Below, one piece after another: positions 20,680 through 30,574 of a DNA stretch of 64,000 nt. The number at the start of each line of letters is the position of its first letter. Position 1 is the stretch's first letter. Below the pieces are notes generated by a model, which ran no database searches, was not told the origin of the DNA, and was given only the letters and a program-made list of their open reading frames with translations. The DNA is taken from contig NZ_AVAQ01000008.1 in the NCBI RefSeq assembly GCF_000463075.2, positions 1 through 64,000 of the forward strand, read 5' to 3'. This stretch comes from Lactiplantibacillus plantarum EGD-AQ4 (GTDB taxonomy: Bacteria; Bacillota; Bacilli; Lactobacillales; Lactobacillaceae). A program made the position numbers and the translations under genes.

Positions 20680-20727
20680 AAAAAAATCGCATCAAGAATT
20701 CAATCGAATTCTTGATGCGATTTTTTT
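20680..20727. terminator. Strong bidirectional terminator
   Basis: Arms AAAAAAATCGCATCAAGAAT and its reverse complement (20680-20701 and 20706-20727) form a 22-base perfect stem with T runs on both sides. It ends the Cof phosphatase transcript and possibly the convergent lipoprotein gene. Confidence 0.9.
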
Positions 20728-20825
20728 ATGACTAAGCAACTAGTGTCAGATTCTGAAATTGATCAGTACTGTCTCGACACTTAATGCCCAAGTCATTGAA
20801 TGACCGATTCAGGCCCACCAGACCG

Positions 20826-21815
20826 TCATTCAAACGTCCCGGTGGCACTGTCTTCCTTGGTCACGTTACCACTATCAGGATAGTAGCGATACGTGTCAGT
20901 GACGGTCTTAGAAGCCGAACTGGACGACTCATCCGCCGCATACACCGCGGTAATCTGGTAATAATCACTGGTCTGCTTAGTAATATTGAACTCTGTATCT
21001 GAAGCAAATGTGACCCCAGCAGCATCCTGAAATTGCTTGATGATGGCCGAAGTCGTTAACGTCGACGAAGAACTGCTACTCGACGTGCTACTATCTGACG
21101 AACTCGTGGCAGTCGAAGAAGACGAACTGGTACTGTCCGTACTACTTGTTGCCGAATCTGAATCAGATGAACTGGACGACGAACTTGAACTAACAACGGT
21201 GGAACTCTCACTACCGGAACTCGTTGATTGCGACGCCTCATAATTCATAATGGCTTGTTTCATTGCCAAAGCTTTCTTCTGTAATTCTTTGATGACTGGA
21301 TGGGAGGCTGAGACCTGATCCAGCTTATCAATATTGGCCTTCGCAGTGGTCAAATCATGGACACTCAAATCATCGCGGGCGGCATTATAATAACCATTAG
21401 CCTGCTTAACAGCTTGATACTGCTTGACTAACTTCTGACGCGCAGCAATGAAGCTGGCATCAGTGGTGCCGTCATAGCTACTTAATGTCTCAAAGTAGCC
21501 CTTAGCTAAACTCAATTGGTTATTTTCAAGCGCTTCTTCGGCTTCTTGATAATACTTTAAGCCCGTTGCGAGATTTTTGACCGCCGCATTCGGATTAGCA
21601 GCACTGGCTAACGTCTTCCGAGCAGCGGCGATTTTTGTTTGCGAAATTTGCTGATCAGCTTTGGTTAAAACGGCCGTTGTACTATTATTAGTAGCGGTCG
21701 TGGCCGAACTTGCGGTTACGCCTCCGGTATTTTTGGCACAGCCTGATAGTGTGATGAGTCCAATCAGAACCATCACAATCAGTGGCCAAGACGATCGATA
21801 GGCATGATCCACGGC
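20826..21815 (-). CDS. Serine-rich cell-surface lipoprotein of unknown function
   Basis: About 329 residues from GTG at 21815 (AAGGAGGGGTTTGCC upstream). An N-terminal signal peptide ends in the lipobox LITLSGC, so the protein should be lipid-anchored at the extracellular face. Residues about 50-200 are helical and alanine/lysine-rich. A Ser/Thr/Asp/Val linker of some 70 residues follows, encoded by repetitive TCN/AGT codons. The C-terminal 80 residues (TTSAIIKQFQDAAGVTFASD, then YYQITAVYAADESSSS) resemble small ligand-binding or DUF4767-like modules of lactobacilli. No enzyme motif is visible. The serine-rich linker is a likely length-variable region. Confidence 0.75.
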   Translation of the reverse strand, partial: AVDHAYRSSWPLIVMVLIGLITLSGCAKNTGGVTASSATTATNNSTTAVLTKADQQISQTKIAAARKTLASAANPNAAVKNLATGLKYYQEAEEALENNQLSLAKGYFETLSSYDGTTDASFIAARQKLVKQYQAVKQANGYYNAARDDLSVHDLTTAKANIDKLDQVSASHPVIKELQKKALAMKQAIMNYEASQSTSSGSESSTVVSSSSSSSSSDSDSATSSTDSTSSSSSTATSSSDSSTSSSSSSSTLTTSAIIKQFQDAAGVTFASDTEFNITKQTSDYYQITAVYAADESSSSASKTVTDTYRYYPDSGNVTKEDSATGTFE

Positions 21816-21894
21816 AAACCCCTCCTTTTTATCATCCCTCATTATACCATTAATCGCGATGACGTTTTTTTCAAAGCTCCGAGGTCGAACATTA

Positions 21895-22917
21895 CTAAGC
21901 TAACCGAACTAACGCCAGCACGTAACCAGCCGTTAATAGCAGCACCATCGCGAGATTCGACCAGCGATACATGACGATCAACGCCAAGTACTCCCGAAAC
22001 ATCGCAAACGGCAAGTAATATAGCGGCGTCCGGGCGCCAATGCCCGTCAAGTTCAGGTGGAGCTGACGGGCAAAAATATTGGCTCTGAGCACGTGATAGC
22101 CACTCGTAACGATGACCGCGCGATAAAACGGATCAGTACGGACGAGCAGTGCGTGCGAAAACTTCAGATTTTCAATCGTGGACGTCGACCGGTTCTCCTC
22201 TTGAATCGCATCACGCGGAATCCCCGCAGCGACCAGGTAGCGCCGCATCGCAGTACTTTCGGCCATCACCTCATCATCCCCCTGACCACCAGAAACGACG
22301 ATGGTAATTGGTTGGTGGTAGCGGGTCCGTTGCGCATGGTAGTACTTAGCCGCGGCCTGCAGCCGGAAAGCTAAGGTCCGAGTCGGTTGGCCACTGGGCA
22401 TCAAGCCGGCGCCTAGAACAATGATATGGTCGATCTGACGCCGCCGTCCAATCCGAGTCGTGACGCACGCGACCAGATAGGCGATAAAACTAAAAGCAAA
22501 ATACGCCGTAAGCAGCAGCGCTAAGCCCAAGAGCTGCCAGACGCGCGGCACGTTCCACAGCCAAAAGTTCAGACCGGATAACACTAACATCAACAGGAGG
22601 ATTACCCCCACGATTGCGAGTAAACTGTAGTGTAGCGCCCAGCCCTCCTTACGAATCAACCGGTAACTATAGCGTACGAAGCTAATAGCCACGATTAGAA
22701 TCACGACTGGCAGAAGCGTGTACGCCAACACCTTCGCCCCAACTAGCATGAACTGCCATGCGGGGCTGGCCTGGGCACTGAAGTTCTTGTAAGCGCTTAA
22801 TAAAATACCGATAACGGCCAGTAAAAATAAATGGCCGGTCAACCAGTGACGGCGGTCCGTCAATTGCAACGTCAGCGCACTGACGAAGGCTAAACTGCCC
22901 CAATAAAATGGTGTCAT
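21895..22917 (-). CDS. YdcF/SanA-like DUF218 membrane protein
   Basis: About 340 residues. Four or five N-terminal membrane segments lead into a DUF218 domain (DHIIVLGAGLMPSGQPTRTLAFRLQAA, TIVVSGGQGDDEVMAESTAM, ENRSTSTIENLKFS, VIVTSGYHVLRA) and a final pair of membrane helices. DUF218 proteins such as SanA and YdcF act at or near the envelope, and some bind nucleotides; the exact function is unsettled. ATG at 22917 follows AGGGGGTGGTTGCC and is preferred over the GTG at 22926. It is a single gene next to a large repeat. Confidence 0.85.
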   Translation of the reverse strand: MTPFYWGSLAFVSALTLQLTDRRHWLTGHLFLLAVIGILLSAYKNFSAQASPAWQFMLVGAKVLAYTLLPVVILIVAISFVRYSYRLIRKEGWALHYSLLAIVGVILLLMLVLSGLNFWLWNVPRVWQLLGLALLLTAYFAFSFIAYLVACVTTRIGRRRQIDHIIVLGAGLMPSGQPTRTLAFRLQAAAKYYHAQRTRYHQPITIVVSGGQGDDEVMAESTAMRRYLVAAGIPRDAIQEENRSTSTIENLKFSHALLVRTDPFYRAVIVTSGYHVLRANIFARQLHLNLTGIGARTPLYYLPFAMFREYLALIVMYRWSNLAMVLLLTAGYVLALVRLA

Positions 22918-23001
22918 GGCAACCACCCCCTATCTATCCATTGTACCCATTTTGCGCCAACTTACCAGTTATTTACAGGTGGTGAACATGTAGCGTTGTC
23001 T

Positions 23002-23962
23002 TGAATCATGTGTCAGTTTTTAAGTTCAAAACCCGCCAGCTGAGGCCCGCTGGTAACAAAGCGAATTAGCCGTAAGCCTTCTGTGATAGACGCGTCCTAA
23101 GCCGGCTTCCAGGCATTCTGGGCAATGGCCGGAACGTGGTGGACACAGATTTAAGCCGACAACCCACGTCTTAAATACTGGTCTTTCACGTTAGCTGCAG
23201 TATGGATGAAACGTGTTCGGGTCAGACTGGGACTTCCGGTTAGCTACGCCAGAACGCCAAGCGGAAATTCACCGCTCAACGCTCTAGCTAGGCTAATCCT
23301 CAGTCCCAACCCGTCTGAACCTCACACTCTAAGAGCCGCTGGGCCTTGCCCAGAATACCTTCCAGCCGGGATTGTATTCGAAAGGCGGACATGTGTGAAC
23401 TCAACTTTTTGGTAAACTGGTCGTTGATTCTTAGAAACCAGTTATTTTGATATTTAACTGTAAGACTTGTTTCTGATAATTGCTAAATCAGCGTACTCAT
23501 GTTTTGCTTTCAGGAGTCAGTAACATTACAGAACATGCGTCACATCATCTCTAATCGCCCGAAATGAGAAGAGCCCCGGATACGCAACGACTGGAAATTA
23601 ACGAATAATACTTAAGCAAGCGTCTGAGTCTTCGCATACGACAACTCATTTTTGATACTGGCTCAAAGTTTGCCTGAACGACCAGTTTCCTAATATTCAG
23701 TGGTCGATTTTACCAAGATAGGTGGCTGTTCATCTGCCATTCGAACGGCTTCCCGACTGTCCAGACCGCCGGACAATGCGCAGTAGCCAAATTGTTCTTA
23801 GCCGGAAGTGAGGTTCTTCCGGCTTAGAATAAGACTCGTATTTGAAATTGCGCAGCGGTCTTCTGCGTGAGTTCAAATCGGCTGCGCTCCAGCAATTGTC
23901 AGCCGGCTCCGGAAGTCGGATTAGAGTGATCAATGCGGACGAACAGCAAACCAACTAACCCG
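23002..23962 (+). repeat. Large intergenic structured repeat, copy C (most complete)
   Basis: The whole element appears present. The left end is GTTCAAA followed by CCAGCTGAGGCCCGCTGG. The long stem has arms near 23103-23132 and 23340-23368, the ATTTAAG/CTTAAAT hairpin is near 23150-23177, and a nested hairpin module spans about 23217-23332. The right module (about 23740-23925) includes AGCCGGAAG/CTTCCGGCT and a TTTGAA...TTCAAA hairpin. The same order is seen in copies A and F. It lies between the DUF218 gene and prs and has no credible protein-coding frame. Confidence 0.85.
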
Positions 23963-24006
23963 CACACAACGCGTAATCATCATTTCCGCCCACAGTCATC
24001 AGAATC

Positions 24007-24051
24007 CAAATAGTCGCTTCAAGAACAACTCATTCTTGAAGCGACTATTTG
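24007..24051 (-). terminator. Terminator-like hairpin after prs
   Basis: CAAATAGTCGCTTCAAGAA (24007-24025) pairs perfectly with 24033-24051. The T run is short, so it could also act as a 3'-end stabilising stem. Confidence 0.65.
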
Positions 24052-24074
24052 GAAAGTAATTTGTATTTAACGCA

Positions 24075-25055
24075 TTAATTTTCTTCGTTATGGAACCGAT
24101 TCTTAAATAATGGGCTAACTGGTTTATTTTCGTGGATAAACTTGATTGCTTGACCCATTAATTGACCAACTGAAACTTCTTCGATCTTGTCGATGCGTTT
24201 TGAAGCTGGCAATTCGATTGAGTCAGTCACAACTAACTTCTTAATTGGTGACTTTTCGATCCGTTCGATGGCTGGACCAGAAAGTACAGGGTGGGTACAA
24301 CTTGCGTAAACTTCAGTTGCACCGGCATCAACTAAGGCCTGTGCGCCTAACGTGATCGTCCCGGCCGTATCGATCATATCATCGATCATGATGGCCCGTT
24401 TGCCCTTAACATCACCAATGATGTTCATGACTTCAGCAACATTCGCCCGTGGACGCCGCTTGTCGATAATGGCAATTGGGGCCTTCAGGAATTCAGCCAA
24501 TTTACGTGCCCGAGTCACACCACCGTGGTCAGGTGAAACGACCACAGCATTCTCATCTAAGTGGTGGTTCAGGAAGTAGTCAGCTAACAGTGGCGCACCC
24601 ATCAAATGGTCCAATGGGATATCGAAGAAGCCTTGGATTTGAGCAGCATGCAAGTCAAGTGCTAAAATCCGGGTTGCACCGGCCGTTTCCAGCATGTTGG
24701 CAACTAACTTAGCGGTAATTGGTTCACGAGAACGTGCCTTCCGGTCTTGCCGTGCGTACCCATAGTAAGGAATAACCACGTTAATGGTCTTAGCACTGGC
24801 CCGCCGGAGCGCGTCAATCATAATCAATAATTCCATCAAATTATCATTAACAGGAGCGGAAGTTGACTGAATGATGTAAACTTGATCACCACGGATACTT
24901 TCCTCAATGTTAATGCGAATTTCGCCATCACTAAAGCGATCGACCGAAGTCTTACCTAACTTGACCCCAACGGCGTCCGCGATTTTTTCTGCCAATGGTT
25001 TATTTGAATTCAAAGCAAAAATTTTTAACTTTGGATCAAAATACTGTTCTGACAT
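24075..25055 (-). CDS. prs: Ribose-phosphate pyrophosphokinase (PRPP synthase)
   Basis: Makes PRPP from ribose 5-phosphate and ATP for nucleotide, histidine and tryptophan synthesis. 326 residues from ATG at 25055, which follows GGAGGAAATT; the frame extends four codons further. Class I signatures are visible: [17 protein letters not shown], the flexible-loop block [34 protein letters not shown], and the PRPP loop [13 protein letters not shown]. It completes the purR-glmU-prs order known from Bacillus, here interrupted by a beta-lactamase-like gene. Confidence 0.97.
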   Translation of the reverse strand: MSEQYFDPKLKIFALNSNKPLAEKIADAVGVKLGKTSVDRFSDGEIRINIEESIRGDQVYIIQSTSAPVNDNLMELLIMIDALRRASAKTINVVIPYYGYARQDRKARSREPITAKLVANMLETAGATRILALDLHAAQIQGFFDIPLDHLMGAPLLADYFLNHHLDENAVVVSPDHGGVTRARKLAEFLKAPIAIIDKRRPRANVAEVMNIIGDVKGKRAIMIDDMIDTAGTITLGAQALVDAGATEVYASCTHPVLSGPAIERIEKSPIKKLVVTDSIELPASKRIDKIEEVSVGQLMGQAIKFIHENKPVSPLFKNRFHNEEN

Positions 25056-25326
25056 AATTTCCTCCATTCGAAAATTTATTACTTACTAAATAATAGGCAT
25101 TTTGCTAGTGAAAATCAAGTCCCAACAACGGCGCAAAAATGCGTGAGACTGGGCTGGAAGCACGACTTTCGCCGATTGACGCCCCTTCACAACTAAAGAT
25201 TAAAGTTTCGTGAGCGCCATTTCCAGCGCTCAAGCGCGCCACAAAGCCGAAATGGTACCGCTATCAGCTATAGTTGATAGAAACAACTAGTTCTCGATAA
25301 TAACTCGGTCACAATTGACGCCCTAA

Positions 25327-26154
25327 TTATCGATGATGGTCCAGATAGTTGACGACATCTCGACCTAGGCGCTGCATGCCCTGATATTGTTGCTCCTGTT
25401 GTCCATTTTGTGCCAAGACAACGATACTATACGTCCCATGCTTGGTTTTAAAAATCGCCGCATCATTTTGAACGCCCTTATCCGGATACTCACCGGTCTT
25501 ATTATAGACGGTCGCATGCTTGACTAAGGCGGGTAGCTTGCTGTGATTACGACAGCCCTTCAGTAGCGTTAGCATCTGTTTATCATAAGTCTTGCCTAAC
25601 AATTGGTGTCGGTAAACCCGGGTCAAAAAACGCGTCAAGTCACCGACTGAAGTGTAATTATCACGGCCCTGTTCAAGCGCAGCCGTGTCTAACATGTGTC
25701 GTTGTAGTACCGTGTGCCGAAATTTGAACTGTTTAATCGTTTTGTTGATTGGTTTGAAACCACCGGCGCGGTCGATCAAGCGATTCGCCGCGGCATTATC
25801 TGAATTGTGAATCATCAACTGCAAGTCACGCCGATCCTGTTGTGTTAAGTGCAACTTTTTCTGTTGTACCTGCCGATAAATCGTGAGCATCACGAAAACT
25901 TTGATCGTGCTTGCGGACCGTTGTCGCGTCACCCGTTGATTACCAGTTCTCACCGTCAGTCGCCGTTTCTGGCCTAAACGGGTCACTTTGACTGACCACC
26001 GGCCGCCCAGTGGCTGTAAGTCGCGCTTGACCAGTCGTTTGACCGCCGCCCGTTCATGTTTAAGTGACGTCGCATGAGCAGTCACCGCCCAGTTCAACCC
26101 ACCGAATAGCACCAGCGCACAGATGAGCCCCCGTAACCACCGTTTCATTTGCAT
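25327..26154 (-). CDS. Secreted class A beta-lactamase-like serine hydrolase
   Basis: 275 residues with an N-terminal signal peptide (MKRWLRGLICALVLFGGLNWAVTAHA) and no lipobox, so exported. Serine beta-lactamase/DD-peptidase signatures are present: STIK (SxxK nucleophile), HNSDNAAANRLI (SDN), and YNKTGEYP (KTG). The strongly basic composition and the absence of a clear Glu166-type omega-loop motif suggest a cell-wall DD-peptidase or non-resistance hydrolase rather than an antibiotic-resistance enzyme; this is inference. It lies between glmU and prs with its own likely promoter, as glmU ends in a terminator. Confidence 0.82.
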   Translation of the reverse strand: MQMKRWLRGLICALVLFGGLNWAVTAHATSLKHERAAVKRLVKRDLQPLGGRWSVKVTRLGQKRRLTVRTGNQRVTRQRSASTIKVFVMLTIYRQVQQKKLHLTQQDRRDLQLMIHNSDNAAANRLIDRAGGFKPINKTIKQFKFRHTVLQRHMLDTAALEQGRDNYTSVGDLTRFLTRVYRHQLLGKTYDKQMLTLLKGCRNHSKLPALVKHATVYNKTGEYPDKGVQNDAAIFKTKHGTYSIVVLAQNGQQEQQYQGMQRLGRDVVNYLDHHR

Positions 26155-26254
26155 TTCTTCGCCTCCAAATCACGCTCGTATCACGTTTCCACGCTAATTA
26201 TACCAACTTTTACGAGAAATGGACACGCACGCACCATCAATATTTTTATACGAA

Positions 26255-26292
26255 AAAGAGCCATTCAAGCACTATCGTGTGAATGACTCTTA
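26255..26292 (-). terminator. Terminator after glmU
   Basis: AGAGTCATTCACAC and its partner form a hairpin with TTTTT following on the minus strand, downstream of glmU and upstream of the beta-lactamase-like gene. Confidence 0.8.
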
Positions 26293-26369
26293 CTATCGAT
26301 ATCAATAAATTCATATCGACCGCCGTTTGCGTCAGGGCTTACCCCTCACCGCTACAGCCAGTCGTGATA

Positions 26370-27752
26370 TTACATGTTTTCTGGTTCGTGTGGTAACCGG
26401 CCCCAGAAGTCAGGCTTGTTGGTCTGACGGGCACGGGCAATCGCCATGTCATGGAAGTTGACATCGTCGGTGATCGTCGAACCGGCCGCGATGAACGAAT
26501 GGTCCGCCACTTCGACCGGCGCAATGATGTTGGAATTGCTACCGATGAAGGCTGAGTCGCCGACATTGGTATGGTGCTTGTTGACGCCATCGTAGTTGAC
26601 GAAGACGACTCCACAACCAACGTTAATATCTTGACCTAACGTTGCATCACCCACATAAGTCAAATGACCAACCTTAGTCCGTGCACCAATTTGGGCCTTT
26701 TTGACTTCAACAAAGTTTCCTAAATGTACGTGTTCGCCAATTTCAGCTTGTGGCCGTAAATGACTGTATGGGCCGATATTGCTATCAGCATGCATGATTG
26801 AATCTTCGAGGAAGGAGGCCGTGACCCGAACTCGATCTTCGATAACCATATCATGAATCTCAGAATGAGCGCCGATAAAGCAATCTTCGCCAATCGTCGT
26901 CTTGCCCTTAATCAGGACACCTGGTTCCACGATGGTATCCGCACCAATCTTAACGTCAGCATCGATGTAGGTGTCTTCAGGATTGATAATTGAAACGCCA
27001 TTTTCCATATGCTGTTCGTTGATGCGCCGTTGCATGACCTTCGTTGCTTGTGCCAATGCGGCACGAGTATTGACCCCCATGGATTCGTCAAAATCGTCCA
27101 TCTGGTAAGCAGCGACCACGTCACCCTGGTTCTTCATGATCTGAATCACATCTGTCAGGTAATATTCACCCTGCGCATTGTCATTCGTCACTTGATGTAA
27201 GGCGGCAAACAGCTTCTTATTATCGAAGCAGTAGACCCCCGTGTTGATTTCGCGAATTTCTTGTTCTTCCTTAGTGGCATCTTTTTGTTCAACGATCTTT
27301 TCAACGATGCCTAACCGGTTACGAACGACCCGGCCATAGCCTTGAGGGTTCGGGGCTTGTGACGTCAAAATCGTCCCAGCAGCGCCCTTAGCTTGATGGT
27401 ATTCAAATAATTCTTCAAAAGTTTCAGTTTTAAATAACGGCGTATCACCACTAACGATCAACGTCATCCCGTCGGCGTCCTTCAACAATGGTTCAGCCTG
27501 TAAGACGGCGTGTCCCGTTCCGAGTTGTTCCGCTTGAACGGCATATTCAGTCCGGTCGCCCAAGGCTGCTTCAACGTCTTTGGCACCGTGACCCACGATC
27601 GTGACGATGTTGGCCATGTGTGTGGCTTCAACTTGAGTCAAGACGTGGTCGACCATTGATTTACCACATACCTGATGTAAAACTTTGACTAGCTTGGATT
27701 TCATCCGGGTCCCTTTACCGGCGGCCATGATGATTGCATTTTTGGTTGTCAT
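26370..27752 (-). CDS. glmU: Bifunctional GlmU: GlcN-1-P acetyltransferase and UDP-GlcNAc pyrophosphorylase
   Basis: Makes UDP-GlcNAc for peptidoglycan and teichoic acids. 460 residues. The N-terminal uridyltransferase domain starts [22 protein letters not shown]. The C-terminal left-handed beta-helix begins near residue 255 with hexapeptide repeats ([19 protein letters not shown]) and the acetyltransferase region [19 protein letters not shown] at 27752 follows AAGGAGAAATTTGTA; the open frame to 27785 is an extension. Probably co-transcribed with purR (68-base gap), as in Bacillus without the intervening yabJ and spoVG. Confidence 0.97.
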   Translation of the reverse strand: MTTKNAIIMAAGKGTRMKSKLVKVLHQVCGKSMVDHVLTQVEATHMANIVTIVGHGAKDVEAALGDRTEYAVQAEQLGTGHAVLQAEPLLKDADGMTLIVSGDTPLFKTETFEELFEYHQAKGAAGTILTSQAPNPQGYGRVVRNRLGIVEKIVEQKDATKEEQEIREINTGVYCFDNKKLFAALHQVTNDNAQGEYYLTDVIQIMKNQGDVVAAYQMDDFDESMGVNTRAALAQATKVMQRRINEQHMENGVSIINPEDTYIDADVKIGADTIVEPGVLIKGKTTIGEDCFIGAHSEIHDMVIEDRVRVTASFLEDSIMHADSNIGPYSHLRPQAEIGEHVHLGNFVEVKKAQIGARTKVGHLTYVGDATLGQDINVGCGVVFVNYDGVNKHHTNVGDSAFIGSNSNIIAPVEVADHSFIAAGSTITDDVNFHDMAIARARQTNKPDFWGRLPHEPENM

Positions 27753-27820
27753 TACAAATTTCTCCTTAGTCCTCAGATAAGTCAATCATATCAAAAAAAC
27801 ACTTGGGATAACATACTCGG

Positions 27821-28657
27821 CTAGGCTTCCGCACCGAAAACTTTTTCCAAATAATTCCCCGGAATGACCTTGATAGCCTTGTCACTATCACTCACGTTGG
27901 TCACCCGTAATAACGACGTGTAGTCATCGATTAAACGATTGCCCACGAAGCTTGCTTCAGCAAAAACTGTGATACCAATCAAATTAGCGTCAAATTCTTC
28001 AATCAACGTCTTCATCCCGTTGATCGTGCCGCCGCCCTTCATGAAATCATCCACAATGAGCACGTTGGCCCCTTCCGTCAAACTCCGCTTAGAAAGTTCC
28101 ATTTTTTTGATTCGTTCTGAAGAACCAGAGACATAGTTCACGCTCACTGTGGAGCCTTCGGTAATCTTAGAATCATTACGCACGATGACGAATGGCACGT
28201 TGAGATAAGTTGCGACACTTTGCGCAATCGGAATCCCCTTGGTTGCCACCGTCATCACGGCATCGATTTTTTGATTCAAATATTGAGTCGCAATGACCCG
28301 GCCAACTTGGCGTAAAATATCGGGTTGCCCCAAAATATCTGACAAGTAGACGTAACCCCCAGGTAAGACCCGGCTCTTGTCCGCCACCTTAGTCGTCATT
28401 TCTTCAATAAACGCCTGTGCTTCTTCCTTTAAAATATATGGGATGAAGCGGGCGCCCCCAGCGGCACCGGGAATGGTCTCCAAGATTCCTGTTCCCCGGG
28501 CCTGAAAAACCTTTTTTAAGATCGTTAAATCTTCACTGATCGACGACTTTGCGGATGCGTACCGTTCCGCGAAGTATGTCAATGAAACTAATGTATGGGG
28601 ACGTTCCAACAAATAACGCGTCATATCAATCAAACGTTCGCTTCTACGTACTTTCAT
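27821..28657 (-). CDS. purR: Purine operon repressor PurR (PRTase-fold)
   Basis: About 278 residues. The N-terminal winged helix (RSERLIDMTRYLLERPHTLVSLTYFAERYASAKSSISEDL) is followed by a type I phosphoribosyltransferase domain with the PRPP loop NVLIVDDFMKGGGTINGM. This is the Gram-positive PurR, which represses pur genes and lets go when PRPP is high or ppGpp absent. The preferred start, ATG at 28657, follows TTGAGGTGGAAGAT. The position before glmU and after the ispE block is conserved with Bacillus. Confidence 0.95.
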   Translation of the reverse strand: MKVRRSERLIDMTRYLLERPHTLVSLTYFAERYASAKSSISEDLTILKKVFQARGTGILETIPGAAGGARFIPYILKEEAQAFIEEMTTKVADKSRVLPGGYVYLSDILGQPDILRQVGRVIATQYLNQKIDAVMTVATKGIPIAQSVATYLNVPFVIVRNDSKITEGSTVSVNYVSGSSERIKKMELSKRSLTEGANVLIVDDFMKGGGTINGMKTLIEEFDANLIGITVFAEASFVGNRLIDDYTSLLRVTNVSDSDKAIKVIPGNYLEKVFGAEA

Positions 28658-28854
28658 ATCTTCCACCTCAACCTAAATCATCATTTTTAAAGTCTATGCA
28701 AAATGATAACACAAACGTTCGGAAATAGGCTAACTTTTTAACACTTTTTTACTAAACCATCGGAATTTCTTAATAAGATTGCCAATTATCTTGTCTGTAC
28801 AGCTCAGATTTGGCGAATTCGAGAACAATAAACTTGAGCGATTTAATGGCGTAA

Positions 28855-28905
28855 TCATTCTTGAGTTCAAAAGCAGCCAGCTTAGGCCCGCTGGAAACGG
28901 AAAAT
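28855..28905 (+). repeat. Solo left end of the large intergenic repeat (fragment D)
   Basis: The stretch TTGAGTTCAAAAGCAGCCAG and the following GCCCGCTGGAAACGG match the first 45 bases of copies B, C and F. Sequence beyond about 28905 does not continue the element, so only the left tip remains. The rest of 28658-29056 shows no gene. Confidence 0.6.
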
Positions 28906-29056
28906 TACAACCTTGGTACAAACAAAAATAGCCGCTTCCAAAATTCCCAACGAATTCCAGAAACGACTAGCAACATTTTAACGTATCACAGCGACCTGCT
29001 TAAATCCCGCAGATTGCCCGTTTTTAATCTCATATCACCGAACAAAAACAGCCCAA

Positions 29057-29860
29057 CTAGCTTCCGACCCGGAGCCGCTGATAGACCAGCGCCGCAAAGT
29101 AGAAGAGGCATTCGATGGCCGCAATGAAGAAGCTGACGGGCAGGTTCGTGATGTAACTTAAGTACAATCCTAGCCAGACGCCAATCAGTGCAAAACTGAT
29201 TGCGAGGAAAATCATCTTGCTGACGGTGTGCACGAAGTAACGTGCCGCCGCAGCGGGTAACGTCAATAGGATGAAAATCAGCAGTGACCCCACAATTTGG
29301 GCGGCAACGCTGACGCTCATTGCAACGAGGACTAAGAAGACCACTGAGATGCCAGTCGTCCATAATCCGCTCACCCGGGCACCAATCGCATCGAATGAAT
29401 CAAATTTGAGTGGCCGGTACAAGCCCAACATCACGAGTAAGACGATGGCCGACAAGATTGCGACTCGGATGACGTCCGCGCTGGCAATCCCAATTACACT
29501 CCCAAATAGAATGCTCGTCGCATAACTCGAGGTCTGATTAGATAGCGACAGGAATAGGATCCCTAAACCGATAAAAAGTGCGGAAATCGCAGAAATCGAG
29601 GCTTCGCGCCGGGATTGTTTCACACTCATCTGCCCCACGATGACCGAACTGATGACGGTAAAGATCAACATCCCACTCAGTGCCGTCCAGCCCATGAAAA
29701 TCCCGAAGGCCGCCCCGGCAAAGCCAATTTCAGACAACGTGTGGGTTAAGAATGATAGGTTTCGGGCAATCACAAAGACCCCGATCGTCCCACAAATAAT
29801 CGCAATAAATGTCCCAGCCAGGTAGGCATTACGCATGAAGACTAAACTAAACATTGACAT
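29057..29860 (-). CDS. adcB: ABC transporter permease for zinc (ZnuB/AdcB type)
   Basis: About 267 residues, with eight or so membrane segments of the ABC-3 metal permease family (RNAYLAGTFIAIICGTIGVFVIARNLSFLTHTLSEIGFAGAA). It forms the membrane channel for the ATPase encoded just upstream. ATG at 29860 (MSMFSLVFMRNAYL) follows AAGGAGGTCACGA, which is itself inside the end of the ATPase gene; the genes overlap by 14 bases, so they are translationally coupled. A Zur box upstream makes zinc more likely than manganese. No metal-binding lipoprotein gene lies next to it in this window. Confidence 0.9.
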   Translation of the reverse strand: MSMFSLVFMRNAYLAGTFIAIICGTIGVFVIARNLSFLTHTLSEIGFAGAAFGIFMGWTALSGMLIFTVISSVIVGQMSVKQSRREASISAISALFIGLGILFLSLSNQTSSYATSILFGSVIGIASADVIRVAILSAIVLLVMLGLYRPLKFDSFDAIGARVSGLWTTGISVVFLVLVAMSVSVAAQIVGSLLIFILLTLPAAAARYFVHTVSKMIFLAISFALIGVWLGLYLSYITNLPVSFFIAAIECLFYFAALVYQRLRVGS

Positions 29861-30545
29861 TCGTGACCTCCTTGAGCTGTTCGACCGACATATCAGCGAT
29901 GTTGCCAAACTGTTGCTGGCCCGGTTTGAGTGCCAAATAATGTTTGGCATACTGCTTCGCTAATGGTAAGTCGTGCGTGACAAAGAAGACCGTGATGTGA
30001 CTCGTCTGGTTTAAATTCTGGACTAGATCTAAGAGCTCGTACTTCATTTCGTTATCGAGACTGGCCGTCGATTCGTCCAAAATCAAGAGTTGTGGTTCCT
30101 GGACGATGGCTTGGGCAAGATAGGCCCGCTGCTTTTCACCACCAGAAGCCATACCGAGTGGGCGGTGGCGCAACTTTTTAAGGTTGGTTACTGCTAACGC
30201 CGTTGTGACCTGGCGATGTTCGGCCTTCGACAGCCATGGCTGCCACCCTTTCAAATTCAGGCCGACAAAATCCTCAATCGTTAGTGGATATTCTTGGTCC
30301 AAATTACGAAATTGGGGCACGTAGCCAATCTTGATGGCTTTTTTATTCGGATAATAGGTGATTTGTCCCGCCGTTGGTTTCAACATGCCGAGCAATGCCC
30401 GAATCAGGGTGGTCTTGCCGACCCCATTCTCGCCAATCACGGTCAAAAAGTCGCCTTGTTCAATTTTAAAATCTAAATCTTTAAACACCTGGTTGTTTGG
30501 AAAACTAATTCCAAGGTGTTGGACGGCAATTAACGGTTCCGTCAT
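29847..30545 (-). CDS. adcC: ABC transporter ATP-binding protein for zinc (ZnuC/AdcC type)
   Basis: 232 residues: Walker A GENGVGKTTLIRALLG, Q-loop VPQFRNLDQEYPLTIEDF, signature MASGGEKQRAYLAQA, Walker B LLILDES and the H-loop VTHD are all present. It energises the permease encoded downstream. The start ATG at 30545 is about 30 bases after a Zur-type operator. Family resemblance alone allows zinc, manganese or iron; the operator argues for zinc. Confidence 0.92.
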   Translation of the reverse strand: MTEPLIAVQHLGISFPNNQVFKDLDFKIEQGDFLTVIGENGVGKTTLIRALLGMLKPTAGQITYYPNKKAIKIGYVPQFRNLDQEYPLTIEDFVGLNLKGWQPWLSKAEHRQVTTALAVTNLKKLRHRPLGMASGGEKQRAYLAQAIVQEPQLLILDESTASLDNEMKYELLDLVQNLNQTSHITVFFVTHDLPLAKQYAKHYLALKPGQQQFGNIADMSVEQLKEVTNVNV

Positions 30546-30574
30546 AACACTACCCCAACTTTCTCAATTAAAGT

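Noticed and set aside
21037-21243. Acidic leucine/glutamate-rich frame opposite the lipoprotein
   Set aside because: Shadow of the serine-rich linker on the other strand.
25068-25326. GC-rich stretch between the beta-lactamase-like gene and prs as a possible small RNA or riboswitch
   Set aside because: Some short inverted repeats are present but no recognisable motif or clear terminator hairpin before the next gene.
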